Below, one piece after another: positions 52,830 through 63,774 of a stretch of DNA of 64,000 nucleotides; positions within the stretch are counted from its first letter, which is position 1; every line of letters starts with the position of its first letter. The notes beneath the pieces are model-generated. The model saw only the letters and a program-made list of their open reading frames with translations. It did not search any database and was not told the DNA's origin. Source of the stretch: Campylobacter concisus (GTDB taxonomy: Bacteria > Campylobacterota > Campylobacteria > Campylobacterales > Campylobacteraceae); the NCBI RefSeq assembly GCF_003048535.1, contig NZ_PIRQ01000001.1, positions 1-64,000 on the forward strand, in the 5' to 3' direction. A program made the position numbers and the translations under genes.

Positions 52830-53707
52830 GTTAGTTTTGATCTGGAGAAAAATTTTTTACCAAATTCACTAAAAATAACTCCAAAGATTATTAAGATCGC
52901 GCCAAAAATTTGTATGAGTGTTAGCATTTCGTCAGCAAAAAAATAGCCGATAAAGCCAGCAGAAACTGGCTCAAGACAGAAAAATAAAGCTGCTTTACTA
53001 GCCGTTGTATATCTTTGAGCGATGGTTTGTACAAAGTAGCAAAAAATGGTACCAATAAATGCAGTGATAAAAATTGCTATAAAAAATTCCCTATCGTAAT
53101 TTGGCACCACACCACCTTCAATAAACGCAAAGACAAATGAGAGTAAAGAGACGGTGAGAAATACCACAAACACAAGCAAATAAAGCTCGCATTTTCTTAC
53201 AAAGTGGCCATTTAAGCTTGTGTAAAGTGCATAAAATATGGCACAAAGTAGGGCAAGTACCTCACCAGCTCCTAAAGCAAGAGTGGCTCCGCTTAAAAGC
53301 CAAAGCCCAAAAATGGCAATAAGCGCACCAAAAATAGCAAAAATGGTTATTTTATTTTTAAAAATAAGTGCTGTCATAAAAGGCACTATCACGCACTCAA
53401 GCCCAGTGATAAAGGCGACGCTCGAGCTAAATGTAAGCTTTAGGGCATAAGTCTGCGTTGTAAATGACAAAAACAACACCGCACCAAGGATAACGCCGTA
53501 GAAGACGCTCTTTTTATCAAATTTCTTAGTAAATTTAAGCGCGATAAAGCCCATAAAGATAGCCGAGAGAAAAAACCGACAAAAAAGCATGACAAAGACG
53601 CCATTTGTCTTTAGTGCGTTTGCCATGGGTAAAAACGTAGCACCCCAAACGATGGAAACTACGATAAGAGCGATGTCGGCTCTGTTTTGAGCGGTCAAAT
53701 TTCTCAT
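52826..53707 (-). CDS. EamA/DMT-family transporter
   Basis: The 293-residue protein has ten helices in two EamA repeats. The first has IALIVVSIVWGATFLPMANAL, the second LLCAIFYALYTSLNGHFV and the closing EPVSAGFIGYFFADEMLTLIQIFGAILIIFGVI. Such transporters export metabolites or amino acids; substrate unknown. Its start overlaps the DUF4197 gene's end by 4 nt. Confidence 0.88.
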   Translation of the reverse strand: MRNLTAQNRADIALIVVSIVWGATFLPMANALKTNGVFVMLFCRFFLSAIFMGFIALKFTKKFDKKSVFYGVILGAVLFLSFTTQTYALKLTFSSSVAFITGLECVIVPFMTALIFKNKITIFAIFGALIAIFGLWLLSGATLALGAGEVLALLCAIFYALYTSLNGHFVRKCELYLLVFVVFLTVSLLSFVFAFIEGGVVPNYDREFFIAIFITAFIGTIFCYFVQTIAQRYTTASKAALFFCLEPVSAGFIGYFFADEMLTLIQIFGAILIIFGVIFSEFGKKFFSRSKLT

Positions 53708-54453
53708 TTAAAGATCGAGTCTAGTACCTTTTTGCCGCTATCTAGGTTAAAGCCGCTTCTTAGCCCCTTTTCTTTCTCGCTCATCACGTTAAATAGCCCA
53801 TCTAGCGTCTTTCTCGTGATATATGCGTTTAGGTCTTCGCCATCATCTGGCACATATTCGCTTGCGCCTAAATTTTTAGCTAGGTTTTTTACTGATTTTA
53901 TCGTTTCGTTGTTTTTTATTGAGTTGCCGATGAAAGAATTTAGCCCATTATAGGCAGTCGCAAAGCTATTATCGCTCATCATTTTCTCAATTATCGGCGT
54001 AAATGCCGCCTTTAGCTTTTGGCTGGAGCTTTGCTGCAAATACTTCGTAACGCTGTCGTTGCCGCCGTTAAAGAGCTTTTTGACGTCTGCCTCGCTCATA
54101 TTTTTTATGCTCTCGCTAAAAATTTCAGCAGCCTTTGGCACGGCCGTAGTTGCGGCGTTATTTATCGACTTGCTAAGGTCTTGCGCCCACTTCTCGCCGC
54201 CCACTTTTTTGGCCAAATTCGACGCCATCTCAAGACTTTTTGGAAGTGGAATTTTAGCTGTGGCGTTGTTTATAAAGCCCTCTTTTGAAAGCTCGCTAAC
54301 AGCAGCATTTAGCGCCTCGCTAACCAAGCTTTTGTAGTCACCGCTTGATGCGTGAGTGGCTATTTTGACGCCTTTATTTATCATATCATCCATGCTTGCG
54401 GCTTGTAAATTTAAAGCAAGCGCACCACAAAGTATCATAAGAGATCTTTTCAT
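53704..54453 (-). CDS. DUF4197 exported protein
   Basis: The 249-residue protein has a signal peptide (SLMILCGALALNLQAAS) and the helical DUF4197 pattern: YKSLVSEALNAAVSELSKEGFINNATAKIPLPKSLEMASNLAKKVGGEKWAQDLSKSINNAA, then YITRKTLDGLFNVMSEKEKGLR. Function unknown; periplasmic by signal. Coupled to the EamA gene by a 4-nt overlap. Confidence 0.85.
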   Translation of the reverse strand: MKRSLMILCGALALNLQAASMDDMINKGVKIATHASSGDYKSLVSEALNAAVSELSKEGFINNATAKIPLPKSLEMASNLAKKVGGEKWAQDLSKSINNAATTAVPKAAEIFSESIKNMSEADVKKLFNGGNDSVTKYLQQSSSQKLKAAFTPIIEKMMSDNSFATAYNGLNSFIGNSIKNNETIKSVKNLAKNLGASEYVPDDGEDLNAYITRKTLDGLFNVMSEKEKGLRSGFNLDSGKKVLDSIFK

Positions 54454-54561
54454 CTTTTCTCCTTTTTTAAATTTAATGCAAAATCATACAAAAAATATCT
54501 AAACACTTAAAATAAATTTAATCTTTTTAGATTACAATTCGTGCCTTTTTAAAGGGGTTTT

Positions 54562-55122
54562 ATGGAGCTTTTACTTCTCAGCTTTGCTCTTAGCATGGAT
54601 AGTGCGGCACTAAATATGGCAAATGGTGCAAGGTATAAAAATTTGGTTCTTAGAAAAATTTTATTTATCGCATTTATGCTTGGCTTTTTTCAGTTTCTTA
54701 TGCCGCTTGTTGGCTATTTCCTTGGTATTAGCTTTGCTAAATTTATAAGCTCTATTGATCATTTCATCGCATTTTTTATACTCTGTTTTCTTGGCTTTAA
54801 AATGCTAAAAGAGGCCTGTAGTAGCGAAGTTGGTGAGTTATTGGGCATAGATCTTAAGATCATTTTTATAGGCGCATTTGCTACGAGCATCGACGCGCTT
54901 GCCATTGGTGTCACGCTTAGCTTTGAGGTGGTTAATATATTTAAAAGCGCACTCATCATCGGTGTAGTCTGCTTTGTGTTAAGCTTAGCCGCCTTTTACA
55001 TTGGTAAATTTATGGGTGAAATTTTAGAGAAAAAGGCTTTGTTTTTAGGCGGAGCAATACTAATTTTTCTTGGTTTTAAAATTTTAATAACACATTTAAT
55101 TGAAAGCGGCGCAGTTCAATAA
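54562..55122 (+). CDS. mntP: Manganese efflux pump MntP
   Basis: The 186-residue, six-helix protein has the two inverted MntP repeats with conserved acidic residues in helices 1 and 4: [19 protein letters not shown] and [17 protein letters not shown]. It exports Mn2+. No yybP-ykoY riboswitch is seen in the short leader. Monocistronic, facing tRNA-Glu. Confidence 0.93.
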   Translation: MELLLLSFALSMDSAALNMANGARYKNLVLRKILFIAFMLGFFQFLMPLVGYFLGISFAKFISSIDHFIAFFILCFLGFKMLKEACSSEVGELLGIDLKIIFIGAFATSIDALAIGVTLSFEVVNIFKSALIIGVVCFVLSLAAFYIGKFMGEILEKKALFLGGAILIFLGFKILITHLIESGAVQ

Positions 55123-55205
55123 AAATTTAAAATAACAATTAAAAATAATATTTAAGATTAACTATATTTTAAAGCTTATATGGATAAGATTTTGATTTTT
55201 AGAAG

Positions 55206-55280
55206 TGGTGACCCATACGAGACTCGAACTCGTGTTACCGCCGTGAAAGGGCGATGTCCTAACCGCTAGACGAATGGGCC
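55206..55280 (-). tRNA. tRNA-Glu (anticodon TTC)
   Basis: On the minus strand the cloverleaf reads acceptor GGCCCAT with ATGGGTC, D-arm with TAGCGGTTAGGA, anticodon loop CTTTCAC (anticodon TTC), T-arm GAGTTCGAGTCTC, discriminator A and encoded CCA. It is a standard tRNA-Glu. Confidence 0.97.
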
Positions 55281-55348
55281 ACATGTCGGTTATGAAGTTG
55301 GGATTATATTCCTTTTATACTTAATTTTAGATTAATAAGGAAAAATTT

Positions 55349-55819
55349 TTGAAAAATTTTTTATTTACTTTGTTGTCTGTTTTTATTTTTACAGGTTGCG
55401 TGGCTACCAAAACGCCGCAAAATTCACAAGCTTTTCAAGTTACTTTATTTTCGCCGATGATCAAGATAAATGACGTTGGATTTTTCCATAAATATAAAAA
55501 TGAGCTAAATTTGCAAATTTATAGTTCTGGTGTAAACACCGCAAACATAAGCATAAGAGATAAAATTTGCATAAATAGTGCTTGTTTTAACAAGATTGAG
55601 TTTAACGAGAAATTTTTTCTAGCTCCGCACTATGAGAGCCTTTTTGAAGAAATCTTGCAAAGACAAAAGATTTATGATGGCAAGGGTTTGATAGATACAG
55701 AATGTGGTTTTAGTCAAGATCTAAGTTCATATTTTATAAAATACGAGGTTTGTGATAACTACGTTAAATTTGTAGATAGTAAAAACAAAATAAGAGTGAT
55801 AATAAAAGAGTTAAAATGA
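55349..55819 (+). CDS. Hypothetical lipoprotein (156 aa)
   Basis: A lipoprotein signal is clear: [17 protein letters not shown] with lipobox FTGC (Cys17). The mature part has five further cysteines spread over it, about 139 residues in all ([19 protein letters not shown]). The family is not recognised. The next gene, nfo, overlaps its stop by 4 nt (ATGA), so the two are co-translated. Confidence 0.75.
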   Translation: MKNFLFTLLSVFIFTGCVATKTPQNSQAFQVTLFSPMIKINDVGFFHKYKNELNLQIYSSGVNTANISIRDKICINSACFNKIEFNEKFFLAPHYESLFEEILQRQKIYDGKGLIDTECGFSQDLSSYFIKYEVCDNYVKFVDSKNKIRVIIKELK

Positions 55820-56667
55820 GATATATCGGAGCTCACGTAAGTGCGGCTGGAGGCGTGTTCAATGCTCCATTAAATGCTGCAAAAATAGGAGCAAATGCAT
55901 TTGCGCTTTTTACAAAAAATCAACGACAGTGGAATGCAAAAGAGCTAAGCGCCAGCGAAATAGAGCAGTTTAAAGAAAATCTAAAAATTTCTGGCATAAG
56001 CACAAAGCATGTTTTGCCACACAGTAGTTACTTAATAAATTTAGGCCATCCAGATGAGGAGGCAAGAGCAAAGTCGCTTGAAGCCTTTGTGGATGAGATA
56101 GATCGCGTCAGTAAGCTTGGGCTAGGGCTTTTAAATTTTCATCCAGGCTCACATCTAAAACAAATAAGCGAAAAAGAGTGCTTAGATAATATCGCAAACT
56201 GCATGAACATGGCACTTAAACGCACAAGTGGCGTAAAGCTAGTCATCGAAAATACAGCTGCCCAAGGATCAAATTTAGGCTTTAGTTTTAAGCAGATTGC
56301 TTATTTGATAGAGCGAGTAGACGATGAAAACAGGGTTGGTGTCTGCTTTGATACCTGTCACGCATTTGCTGCTGGATATGATCTAAGAAGTAAAGAGGCC
56401 TACGTGAAGACGATGGGGGAATTTGATGCGATCATCGGCTATAAATTTTTATCTGGCATGCATTTAAATGATGCAAAATTTGCCCTTGGCTCGAAAAAAG
56501 ATAGACACGAGAGTCTTGGCAAGGGTGAGCTTGGATTTAGTGCTTTTAAAAATATAATAAATGATGATAAAATAGGCGAAATTCCTTTAATATTAGAGAC
56601 GATTGACGAGAGTATTTGGGAAGACGAGATAAAAATTTTAAGAAATTTCGAAAAGGAAAAACTATGA
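55816..56667 (+). CDS. nfo: Endonuclease IV
   Basis: Nfo nicks DNA at abasic sites. The 283 residues show [19 protein letters not shown] (zinc His), [13 protein letters not shown] (zinc Glu), [14 protein letters not shown] (Asp, His), [27 protein letters not shown] and PLILETID. Both upstream and downstream genes overlap it by 4 nt. Confidence 0.97.
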   Translation: MRYIGAHVSAAGGVFNAPLNAAKIGANAFALFTKNQRQWNAKELSASEIEQFKENLKISGISTKHVLPHSSYLINLGHPDEEARAKSLEAFVDEIDRVSKLGLGLLNFHPGSHLKQISEKECLDNIANCMNMALKRTSGVKLVIENTAAQGSNLGFSFKQIAYLIERVDDENRVGVCFDTCHAFAAGYDLRSKEAYVKTMGEFDAIIGYKFLSGMHLNDAKFALGSKKDRHESLGKGELGFSAFKNIINDDKIGEIPLILETIDESIWEDEIKILRNFEKEKL

Positions 56668-57893
56668 AAAAAGTGCTATTAAGTATTATTATGGCATCTA
56701 CATTGCTAAATGCTGGAGGTTATAAAGTTCCTGAACAAAGTGCTGATTCTTTAGGTCTTGCTGCTAGTAACGTGGCCTTTAGTTTTGGAGCTGATGCGGC
56801 TTATTTTAACCCTGCAAATATGATGTTTTTAGATGGACGCCATCATCTAGAAAGTACCCTTGGCTGGTTTCATATAAATAAGCTTGAGTTTAAAAGTGAT
56901 AGTGGCAAAAGCTACAAGTCAGAAAAATTTGACTCACTAGCTGGTACATTTAGTTTTGTAACGCCAGAAATTTATGAAAACTGGAAATTCGGTTTAGCTC
57001 TTGCCGTTCCTGCTGCTGTTGGTGTATCATGGGAGGATCCAGCTACCGCATTTACCGCTAAAAGGTTTAAGCTGCAAGTTGTTGAACTAAATCCAACCGT
57101 AGCTTACCGCATAAACGATAAGCTCGCCGTTGCTCTTGGTGCTAGAGGTGTTTACACCAAAGGTAAGATAGCAAGTGACTTTGGACGAATAGGCTACAGA
57201 GAGATAAAAGGCGATGGTATGGGCTATGGCTATAATGTTGCACTTACTTATAGACCTATTGAGGATTTAAGCTTTGCTGTTACTTACCGCTCAAATGTAA
57301 ATTTAGAACTTAAAGGCCATACGGATGCTGATTTTAACGGAGCGCTATCTCCTATAAGCTATCATGGCAAAACAAAAGTTGAGATCCCACTTCCTGCTCA
57401 GCTTGTACTTGCTGCTGGCTATAAATTTAGCGACTTTACTCTTTTACTAGCTTTTGAGAGGACGTATTGGTCTAAATTTAAAGGCTATGACTTTGAATAC
57501 ATGGATAAAGGTCCAGCTCACTCGCATCCAGCTTTTGCAAGATTCATGGACGATCCAGTCATAAAAAATGCAAAAGATACAAATACATATAGACTAGGCC
57601 TTGCCTATGATGTCAATGAAAAATTTAGACTAATGGCTGGCTTTGCCTATGATGAAGACATTACAAGTAGTAAGCATACTGGCTTAGAGCTTCCAAATAC
57701 TACATCTAAGGTGTATTCTCTTGGGGTAAATTATAAATTTACACCAAATCTTGAAATGGCACTTGGATATGTCTATCAATATCGCGACAAAAAGCGCGCA
57801 ACAGGTATTTCAACAGCTTCTGGAAAAATGTCTGGGGAATTTGATACTGGTACGATCCAAATCCTTGGTACGACTTTTAAATATACATTTTAG
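56664..57893 (+). CDS. FadL/TodX-type outer-membrane transport protein
   Basis: ATG at 56664 (overlapping the nfo stop as ATGA, with AAAGGAAAA upstream) gives 409 residues. A signal peptide of about 18 ([10 protein letters not shown]) is followed by [39 protein letters not shown], the N-terminal hatch of FadL family proteins. Amphipathic strands and a C-terminal GTTFKYTF follow, ending in the Phe expected of outer-membrane barrels. It would take up long-chain fatty acids or other hydrophobic compounds. The acyl-CoA ligase next to it supports fatty acids. Confidence 0.9.
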   Translation: MKKVLLSIIMASTLLNAGGYKVPEQSADSLGLAASNVAFSFGADAAYFNPANMMFLDGRHHLESTLGWFHINKLEFKSDSGKSYKSEKFDSLAGTFSFVTPEIYENWKFGLALAVPAAVGVSWEDPATAFTAKRFKLQVVELNPTVAYRINDKLAVALGARGVYTKGKIASDFGRIGYREIKGDGMGYGYNVALTYRPIEDLSFAVTYRSNVNLELKGHTDADFNGALSPISYHGKTKVEIPLPAQLVLAAGYKFSDFTLLLAFERTYWSKFKGYDFEYMDKGPAHSHPAFARFMDDPVIKNAKDTNTYRLGLAYDVNEKFRLMAGFAYDEDITSSKHTGLELPNTTSKVYSLGVNYKFTPNLEMALGYVYQYRDKKRATGISTASGKMSGEFDTGTIQILGTTFKYTF

Positions 57894-57905
57894 TTAGGGT
57901 TAATA

Positions 57906-59582
57906 ATGCGATACTCTTATAATAATTTTTATGAAATTTTAACCAAAGTAGCAAAGGAAAATCCAAATCAAGTAGTTCTTTTTGAAGAAAAAGAGAAGCT
58001 AAAATATCGCGAATTAAAGCAAAATGTTGATAAGGTGGCAGCTTATTTGCAGCTTGCTGGAGTAAAATTTGGTGATAAAGTAGCTATGGCGGTTACAAAC
58101 TCGAAAGAATTTATCATCTCATACCTTGCGATAACTGCAATAGGTGGTATTACAGTGCCTATGAATACTTTTTTAAAGGCAAACGAGTTTGAATATATCA
58201 TAAATGATTGCGGTGCAAAGGTGCTTTTTGCGTCTAGCTCGCTTGCAAAAGAGTTAATCGCATTAAATGAGCTTGAAATTTTAAGAAAAATAATCTGGAT
58301 CGGAGCAATACCAAAGAAACTTCAAAGTGCCTCAAAAGATGAATATATAGACACTGACGAAGAGTATGGCGAGAGCGCGTATCTCACTTCAACTCCTCAA
58401 ATTTCAAAAGAGGATATGAGCAAGGGCTATGAAAATAATGGAGTCATTAAAAATGTAAATTTTACTGAAGCTTTAAATCATAAATACGCTCTTAGTATCA
58501 CAAAGTATCCGGTAATAGATGATTTAATGCATATAATTTACACTTCAGGCACTACTGGCAAGCCAAAAGGTGCGATGATAAGCTATAAAAATATCTTTTC
58601 AAATTTAATTGGAGCTCATGATCGTTTTATAGTGAAAAAAAGCGATCGTTTCATAGTCTTTTTACCGATGTTTCATAGTTTTACGCTAACTGCAATGGTG
58701 TTGCTTCCGATATTTGCGAGCGCCTCTATGGTACTTGTAAAGTCGGTATTTCCGTTTTCAAATGTGTTAAAGCAAACTTTGCTAAAGCGTGTAACTGTAT
58801 TTTTGGGAATTCCAGCCATCTATACAGCTATCGGTAAGGCAAAAATTCCTTGGTATTTTAGATGGTTTAACCGCATTAGATTATTTGTAAGTGGTGCAGC
58901 TCCGCTTGCAAAGCAAACGATAGATGACTTTAGAGTGAAATTTCCACGCGCAACACTTGTTGAGGGATATGGCCTTAGTGAATGCTCGCCAGTTGTAGCT
59001 GCAAATTTATATGATAAACAAAAGCTTTTAAGCGTAGGGCCTGTGCTTGATGGTTATGAGGTAAAGATCGTAAATGATGAGATGATGGAGCTTCCAGTTG
59101 GCCAGATCGGTGAGATCATTGTAAAGGGCGACTGCGTCATGCAAGGCTACTATGGTATGCCAAGCATCACTGATGAGACCATAATAAACGGCTGGTTAAA
59201 GACTGGAGATCTTGGCAAAGTCGATGAAGAGGGCTTTATCTACATCGTTGATCGTAAAAAAGACCTTATCATATCAAAGGGCATTAACATCTATCCACGT
59301 GAGATCGAAGAGGTTATTTACAAACTTGAAGCAGTTGAAGCAACAGCGGTAATTGGTGTAAAAGACGTACATGCCGATGAGGAGGTTGTGGCCTTTATTC
59401 AGGTAAAAGATGGCATGGATCTTGATGAAAAGACGGTAAGAGAGCATTTGAAGAAAAATTTAGCGAATTTCAAGATACCAAAGAGTATCTATTTTGCCGA
59501 AGAGTTGCCTAGAAATGCTACTGGCAAGGTGCTAAAACGTGTATTAAAAGAGCAAATAGAGCAGATGAAGGATAAATTTTAG
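57906..59582 (+). CDS. Long-chain acyl-CoA ligase (AMP-forming), FadD-like
   Basis: The 558-residue enzyme has the AMP-binding P-loop YTSGTTGKPKGAMISYKN, VEGYGLSECSPV (A5 motif), GWLKTGDLGKVDEEGFIYIVDRKKDLIISKGINIYPREIEEV (A7-A8) and the catalytic lysine in PRNATGKVLKRVLK. It activates fatty acids as CoA thioesters. It starts 12 nt after the fadL-like gene. No beta-oxidation genes are in the window, so the product may feed phospholipid synthesis. That is inference. Confidence 0.9.
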   Translation: MRYSYNNFYEILTKVAKENPNQVVLFEEKEKLKYRELKQNVDKVAAYLQLAGVKFGDKVAMAVTNSKEFIISYLAITAIGGITVPMNTFLKANEFEYIINDCGAKVLFASSSLAKELIALNELEILRKIIWIGAIPKKLQSASKDEYIDTDEEYGESAYLTSTPQISKEDMSKGYENNGVIKNVNFTEALNHKYALSITKYPVIDDLMHIIYTSGTTGKPKGAMISYKNIFSNLIGAHDRFIVKKSDRFIVFLPMFHSFTLTAMVLLPIFASASMVLVKSVFPFSNVLKQTLLKRVTVFLGIPAIYTAIGKAKIPWYFRWFNRIRLFVSGAAPLAKQTIDDFRVKFPRATLVEGYGLSECSPVVAANLYDKQKLLSVGPVLDGYEVKIVNDEMMELPVGQIGEIIVKGDCVMQGYYGMPSITDETIINGWLKTGDLGKVDEEGFIYIVDRKKDLIISKGINIYPREIEEVIYKLEAVEATAVIGVKDVHADEEVVAFIQVKDGMDLDEKTVREHLKKNLANFKIPKSIYFAEELPRNATGKVLKRVLKEQIEQMKDKF

Positions 59583-61315
59583 TGAAATACTTGCTTGATT
59601 TTTTAAACCAGGACCTCAAAAAAAGTAAAATTTACGAGCTGATAAAGTGCGGCGATGAAGAGGGAGAAATTTTAAAATATCTAAGTAAAGCTTATGTGCA
59701 AGGAACGGCTAATATGAGCGTTTTTGAGCTACTTGGAGCAGTCTTTGGCACGCAAAATGATAAGCAGCTTTTGTATCTAAAATTTATAAAAAATTTGCTT
59801 GATAGCGGTTGGATTGTACAAAATTATAGTCTTTTTAAAATACCTGAGAGCACGCAAAGGGCTTCAGCTCAAGGGCTTCTTTCGTTGCTTCATTCTGAAA
59901 TTTCTCTATCAGCCACATTTTTAAAAATTCTTGAAGATGGCAACGCTGACATAAATTTACCAGAGCTTGCGCCATATGAGGATCATTTGGAGTATTTAAA
60001 AGATCAGTTTTTAAAAGTAGAGCTTTACTCAAAGGCTGCTATTTTTGGCGATGGCTCAAGTGATGCAAAAAAGCGCATAAATGAGCAAATTTCTGAGCTT
60101 ACAAAGCGAATCAACGAGCGCGTAAAACTAAGCAAGATTAGCCTAAAGATAGAGCAAATTTTTAAAGAAAACTCGCTGGATGAAAAAGAGCAGATCATAT
60201 TTTTAGCCCTTTTAAAAGAGGAGTATGCGGGCGACTTTGAGAACGGTCGCGACCTAAACACGCTAGTTGGGCTAATAAGCAAAGATGAGCTTGAACGCAT
60301 CAAAAATCGTACTCTTTTAGAGGACGGCTCAAGGCTCATAGAGGGCGCACTCATTGACTACGACGAGGTTTTAAACGCTTATGGCAACGTTAGCAAGAGC
60401 TTTTTTATAAACGAAGAAATTTTGCAAAGCATAATGCACCCAAAAAATGACAAAAACAGCAAGAAAATCAAGATCGAAAGCCTAGTAAAAGAGCAAGAAA
60501 TTTTTGAGCTAATAGAGCCAGTAACTAGCTTAGAAGACGTCGTGCTAAACGAAAAGACAAAGCAGCTTTTAAGCACGATACTAAAGCAAGTCGATAAAAA
60601 AGTGCTCGCTAGACTTAGCAGCTGGGGCATAAAAACTAGAAAAAATATAGACGCCAAGATCATCTTTTACGGCGAGCCTGGCACTGGTAAGACAATGAGC
60701 GCGGTTGGGCTTGCAAAGAGCCTAAAGAAGCAAATTCTAAGCTTTGACTGCTCAAAAATTTTAAGCAAATATGTCGGCGAGAGCGAGCAAAATGTAAGGA
60801 AAATTTTTGATACTTACAAAGAAATTTGCAAAAAAAGTGGCAGCGAGCCAGTGCTCTTGCTAAACGAGGCCGATCAGTTTTTAAGCACGAGAGTGGAGAG
60901 CTCGAGCGGGGCTGAAAAGATGCATAATCAAATGCAAAATATCTTTTTAGAGCAGATCGAGCGCTTTGAGGGCGTGCTGATCGCTACGACAAATTTCTTA
61001 CAAAGCCTTGATGTTGCGTTTTCTAGAAGGTTTGACTACAAGATCGAGTTTAAAAAGCCTGATTTTAACGGCAGACTTGCTATTTGGCGTAAAATTTTGC
61101 CTGAGAACGCGAGCTTTGAAGATGGCTTTAGTGTTGAAAGGCTGGCTGAGTTTAACCTAAGTGGCGCACAGATCGTCCTTGCACTAAAAAATACTGCTTT
61201 GAAAGTGGCGATAAAAGATGATGGGATTTTTACCTTTGAGGACTTCAAAACCACGATAGAGCGCGAGCTAAACTCAAGTTTTGGCGAAGATAAGAAGATG
61301 GGATTTGGCTCTTAA
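59582..61315 (+). CDS. AAA ATPase of unknown target, linked to the FadL-FadD genes
   Basis: The GTG start at 59582 overlaps the ligase stop by 1 nt. The first 330 of 577 residues are helical and not recognised. The AAA module follows: Walker A YGEPGTGKTMSAVGLAKSL (about 364-371), pore-loop-like SKYVGESEQNVRKIFD, Walker B-like VLLLNEADQFL with Asn where Asp is usual, sensor 1 IATTNFLQSLD, and arginine finger FSRRFDYKIEF. The layout recalls spastin/CDC48-type protein-remodelling ATPases. Its client is unknown; operon context suggests envelope or lipid proteins. Confidence 0.8.
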   Translation: MKYLLDFLNQDLKKSKIYELIKCGDEEGEILKYLSKAYVQGTANMSVFELLGAVFGTQNDKQLLYLKFIKNLLDSGWIVQNYSLFKIPESTQRASAQGLLSLLHSEISLSATFLKILEDGNADINLPELAPYEDHLEYLKDQFLKVELYSKAAIFGDGSSDAKKRINEQISELTKRINERVKLSKISLKIEQIFKENSLDEKEQIIFLALLKEEYAGDFENGRDLNTLVGLISKDELERIKNRTLLEDGSRLIEGALIDYDEVLNAYGNVSKSFFINEEILQSIMHPKNDKNSKKIKIESLVKEQEIFELIEPVTSLEDVVLNEKTKQLLSTILKQVDKKVLARLSSWGIKTRKNIDAKIIFYGEPGTGKTMSAVGLAKSLKKQILSFDCSKILSKYVGESEQNVRKIFDTYKEICKKSGSEPVLLLNEADQFLSTRVESSSGAEKMHNQMQNIFLEQIERFEGVLIATTNFLQSLDVAFSRRFDYKIEFKKPDFNGRLAIWRKILPENASFEDGFSVERLAEFNLSGAQIVLALKNTALKVAIKDDGIFTFEDFKTTIERELNSSFGEDKKMGFGS

Positions 61316-61450
61316 TCTCTTTCAAAATTTACTATCTCATGTAGTATATGTTTCGCGCCACGAGGCGAAGTCTAAAGTGCTATGGATTACCAATCTAAAT
61401 GTAAAATTTTGCTTTCATAGTTAAATTTACGCCATGATTGCTACCAAAAT

Positions 61451-61822
61451 TTACAGCAAAACAGATATCAGCGCATAATCACTTAGTATAAATTTAACTT
61501 GCTCACTTGTCTCAAATTCACTACTGCAGAGTTTGCAAATAAGTAATTTTTGTCAAAAAATCCCAAATTTTAGAATTTGCACACTTTGTGATCGCTGTTT
61601 GGGATGCGTATTGTGCTTAGAAATAGTTTTTAATACTTTGTCGTTTTGTATAACACAAAAACCGTTCTCACTAAGTTTAAAATAAAAAGCCTCATAATTT
61701 TCAATTTCTCTTTCACGATGTTTGTAGTAGCACTTTTTGAAATCAAAAAAGAGAAAATAGAAATTTATAGGTCCTTGAGCGCAATTTTTACATCCGAAGC
61801 AAAGAAGTAATGCGTGATCACT
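61451..61822 (-). pseudogene. Degenerate Cys-rich ORF (zinc-ribbon-like)
   Basis: A minus-strand frame runs from 61822 to TAA at 61451-61453, broken by one in-frame TGA (61553-61555). It reads LLLCFGCKNCAQGPINFY.., KKCYYKHREREIENYEAFYFKLSENGFCVIQ.., and after the TGA QKLLICKLCSSEFETSEQVKF... The two CxxC pairs suggest a zinc-binding fold. There is no start codon near the beginning and an upstream stop, so it is probably a decayed gene. Parent not recognised. Confidence 0.4.
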
Positions 61823-61897
61823 TTAACAATTAGTATAAAAAATTGATTATATTTTTAGTAGCCAAATTTTGTAAAAAGGCTTATAAATTTTAGAAAT

Positions 61898-63205
61898 CTA
61901 CTGATTGATCTTATCAAGTAGCTCTTCGACCTCTTCGAGCGCAAAGGTCTCTTCTGAGCTTTGTTTCAAGAAATTTTCCATAAATTCTTTTTTTGAGATT
62001 GCAAGGTCAAGCTCCTTGTCGCTGCCCTTTTGATAAGCACCGATACGAAGCAAGACTTCGTTTTCTTTTAAAAGCGAGTAAAGGCGCTTAAATTTCATCG
62101 CATTTAGCTTATGCTCTTTACTGATCACATCTCCCATGACACGCGAGGCTGAGTTTTGGATATTGATAGGTGGATAAATTCCAAAATCCGTTAGCTCCCG
62201 GCTTAGCACGATGTGTCCGTCTAGGATAGAGCGGCTTTGGTCAGCTATCGGATCGCTCATATCATCGCCTTCAACTAGCACTGTGAAAAATGCCGTGATA
62301 CTGCCCTTACCCTCCTCTTTGCCGGCGCGCTCCATTAGCTGTGGTAAGAGCGTGAGTGAGCTTGGTGGATAGCCTTTTGACGTAGGTGGCTCGCCAAGCG
62401 CAAGGCCGATCTCGCGCTGTGCCATCGCAAAACGTGTTACGCTATCCATGATAAAAAGCACGTCATTTCCTTGTTGTTTGAAGTACTCAGCCACGCTCAT
62501 CGCACAAAATGCGCCGTATTTTCGCATGAGAGAGCTATCATCACTGGTCGCTACGATGATGACTGTGCCCTCCAGGTCGCCGCCCAGATTTTTTTCGATA
62601 AATTCAGGTACCTCACGGCCGCGCTCGCCTATTAGCGCGACTACTTTTATGGGAGCTAGCGTGTTTTTTACGATCATGCCCATGAGGGTTGATTTGCCCA
62701 CGCCTGAACCTGCAAAAATTCCCAGCTTTTGCCCCTTACCACAAGTAAGTAGCCCATCTATCGTCTTTATACCAACACTAAAAGGCTCATTTATAAGCCC
62801 TCTCTTCATCGCATCTATCGGCGCTCTCATAATCGGCATGTACTCGGTCGTCTCAATCGCTCCTTTGCCGTCAATTGGCTTCATAAATGGATCGACCACG
62901 CGACCTAGTAAATTTGGCCCCACAGGTATATTCATACCTTGATCGCTCTCATAGACGAAGTCGCCTATCCTAAAGCCCTCAACAAAGCCAAATGGGCTGA
63001 TATAAGCGCCATCTGTCTTTATTTGCGTAACCATGCCGAGACCATTTTTGCTCTTATCTTTTGCAACTATCCGTACGATGTCACCGATGCTTGGACGAAG
63101 TCCAGTGATCTCGATAGTTGTGGCTGTGATTTTAGTTATGATGCCAAAGGTGTTTGAGAGTTTCACACCCTCTTTAAGCTTTAAATTTATATGCTCTAAG
63201 CTCAA
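61898..63205 (-). CDS. fliI: Flagellum-specific ATP synthase FliI
   Basis: FliI powers export of flagellar subunits. The 435 residues have Walker [37 protein letters not shown], Walker [27 protein letters not shown] and [16 protein letters not shown], as in F1-beta-like export ATPases. It overlaps folE by 4 nt. The tig-folE-fliI neighbourhood is as in C. jejuni. Confidence 0.96.
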   Translation of the reverse strand: MSLEHINLKLKEGVKLSNTFGIITKITATTIEITGLRPSIGDIVRIVAKDKSKNGLGMVTQIKTDGAYISPFGFVEGFRIGDFVYESDQGMNIPVGPNLLGRVVDPFMKPIDGKGAIETTEYMPIMRAPIDAMKRGLINEPFSVGIKTIDGLLTCGKGQKLGIFAGSGVGKSTLMGMIVKNTLAPIKVVALIGERGREVPEFIEKNLGGDLEGTVIIVATSDDSSLMRKYGAFCAMSVAEYFKQQGNDVLFIMDSVTRFAMAQREIGLALGEPPTSKGYPPSSLTLLPQLMERAGKEEGKGSITAFFTVLVEGDDMSDPIADQSRSILDGHIVLSRELTDFGIYPPINIQNSASRVMGDVISKEHKLNAMKFKRLYSLLKENEVLLRIGAYQKGSDKELDLAISKKEFMENFLKQSSEETFALEEVEELLDKINQ

Positions 63206-63774
63206 AAATGCGTTTCCCTAGGAGAGTTTATAAGCGAGAAAAATTCTCGTCTTGTGTCTGCGTTTTTGATAAAGCAGCCTCTAAGTGCTGAGGTCGTGGT
63301 GGTTGAGTTTATCTTTTGCACACCTCTCATCTCAACGCACATATGCCTAGCCTCAACGACGACTCCAACGCCTTTTGGAGCGATCACGTCCTCAAGCGCT
63401 TTTGCGATCTGCTCGGTCATCTGCTCTTGAATTTGCAAGCGTCTGGCGTAGATATTTACCATGCGTGGAATTTTACTAAGGCCAACGACCTTGCCATTTG
63501 GGATGTAAGCCACATGCACTCGGCCGATAATAGGCAACAAATGGTGCTCGCAAAGACTGTAAAACTCGATGTTTCGCATTAAAACCATCTCATTATTTGA
63601 GCTAGTAAATAGCGCATCACCAAGCACTTCTTTTGGATCTTCATCATATCCGCTAGTTAGAAATTTAAATGCTTTAAAGACACGCTCAGGCGTCTTTATA
63701 AGGCCTTCTCTATTTGGATCTTCGCCTATAATCGTTAGCATGTTTTTAACCGAATTTTCAAAACTCTCTTGCAT
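63202..63774 (-). CDS. folE: GTP cyclohydrolase I
   Basis: FolE makes dihydroneopterin triphosphate from GTP for folate synthesis. The 190 residues include [34 protein letters not shown] (zinc Cys and catalytic His), [27 protein letters not shown] and [12 protein letters not shown] (second zinc Cys). It lies upstream of fliI on the minus strand and is divergent from tig. Confidence 0.97.
   Translation of the reverse strand: MQESFENSVKNMLTIIGEDPNREGLIKTPERVFKAFKFLTSGYDEDPKEVLGDALFTSSNNEMVLMRNIEFYSLCEHHLLPIIGRVHVAYIPNGKVVGLSKIPRMVNIYARRLQIQEQMTEQIAKALEDVIAPKGVGVVVEARHMCVEMRGVQKINSTTTTSALRGCFIKNADTRREFFSLINSPRETHF

Noticed and set aside
61553-61555. Selenocysteine at the in-frame TGA
   Set aside because: The frame has no start codon, and neither a SECIS-like hairpin nor a Cys-homologue position could be shown.
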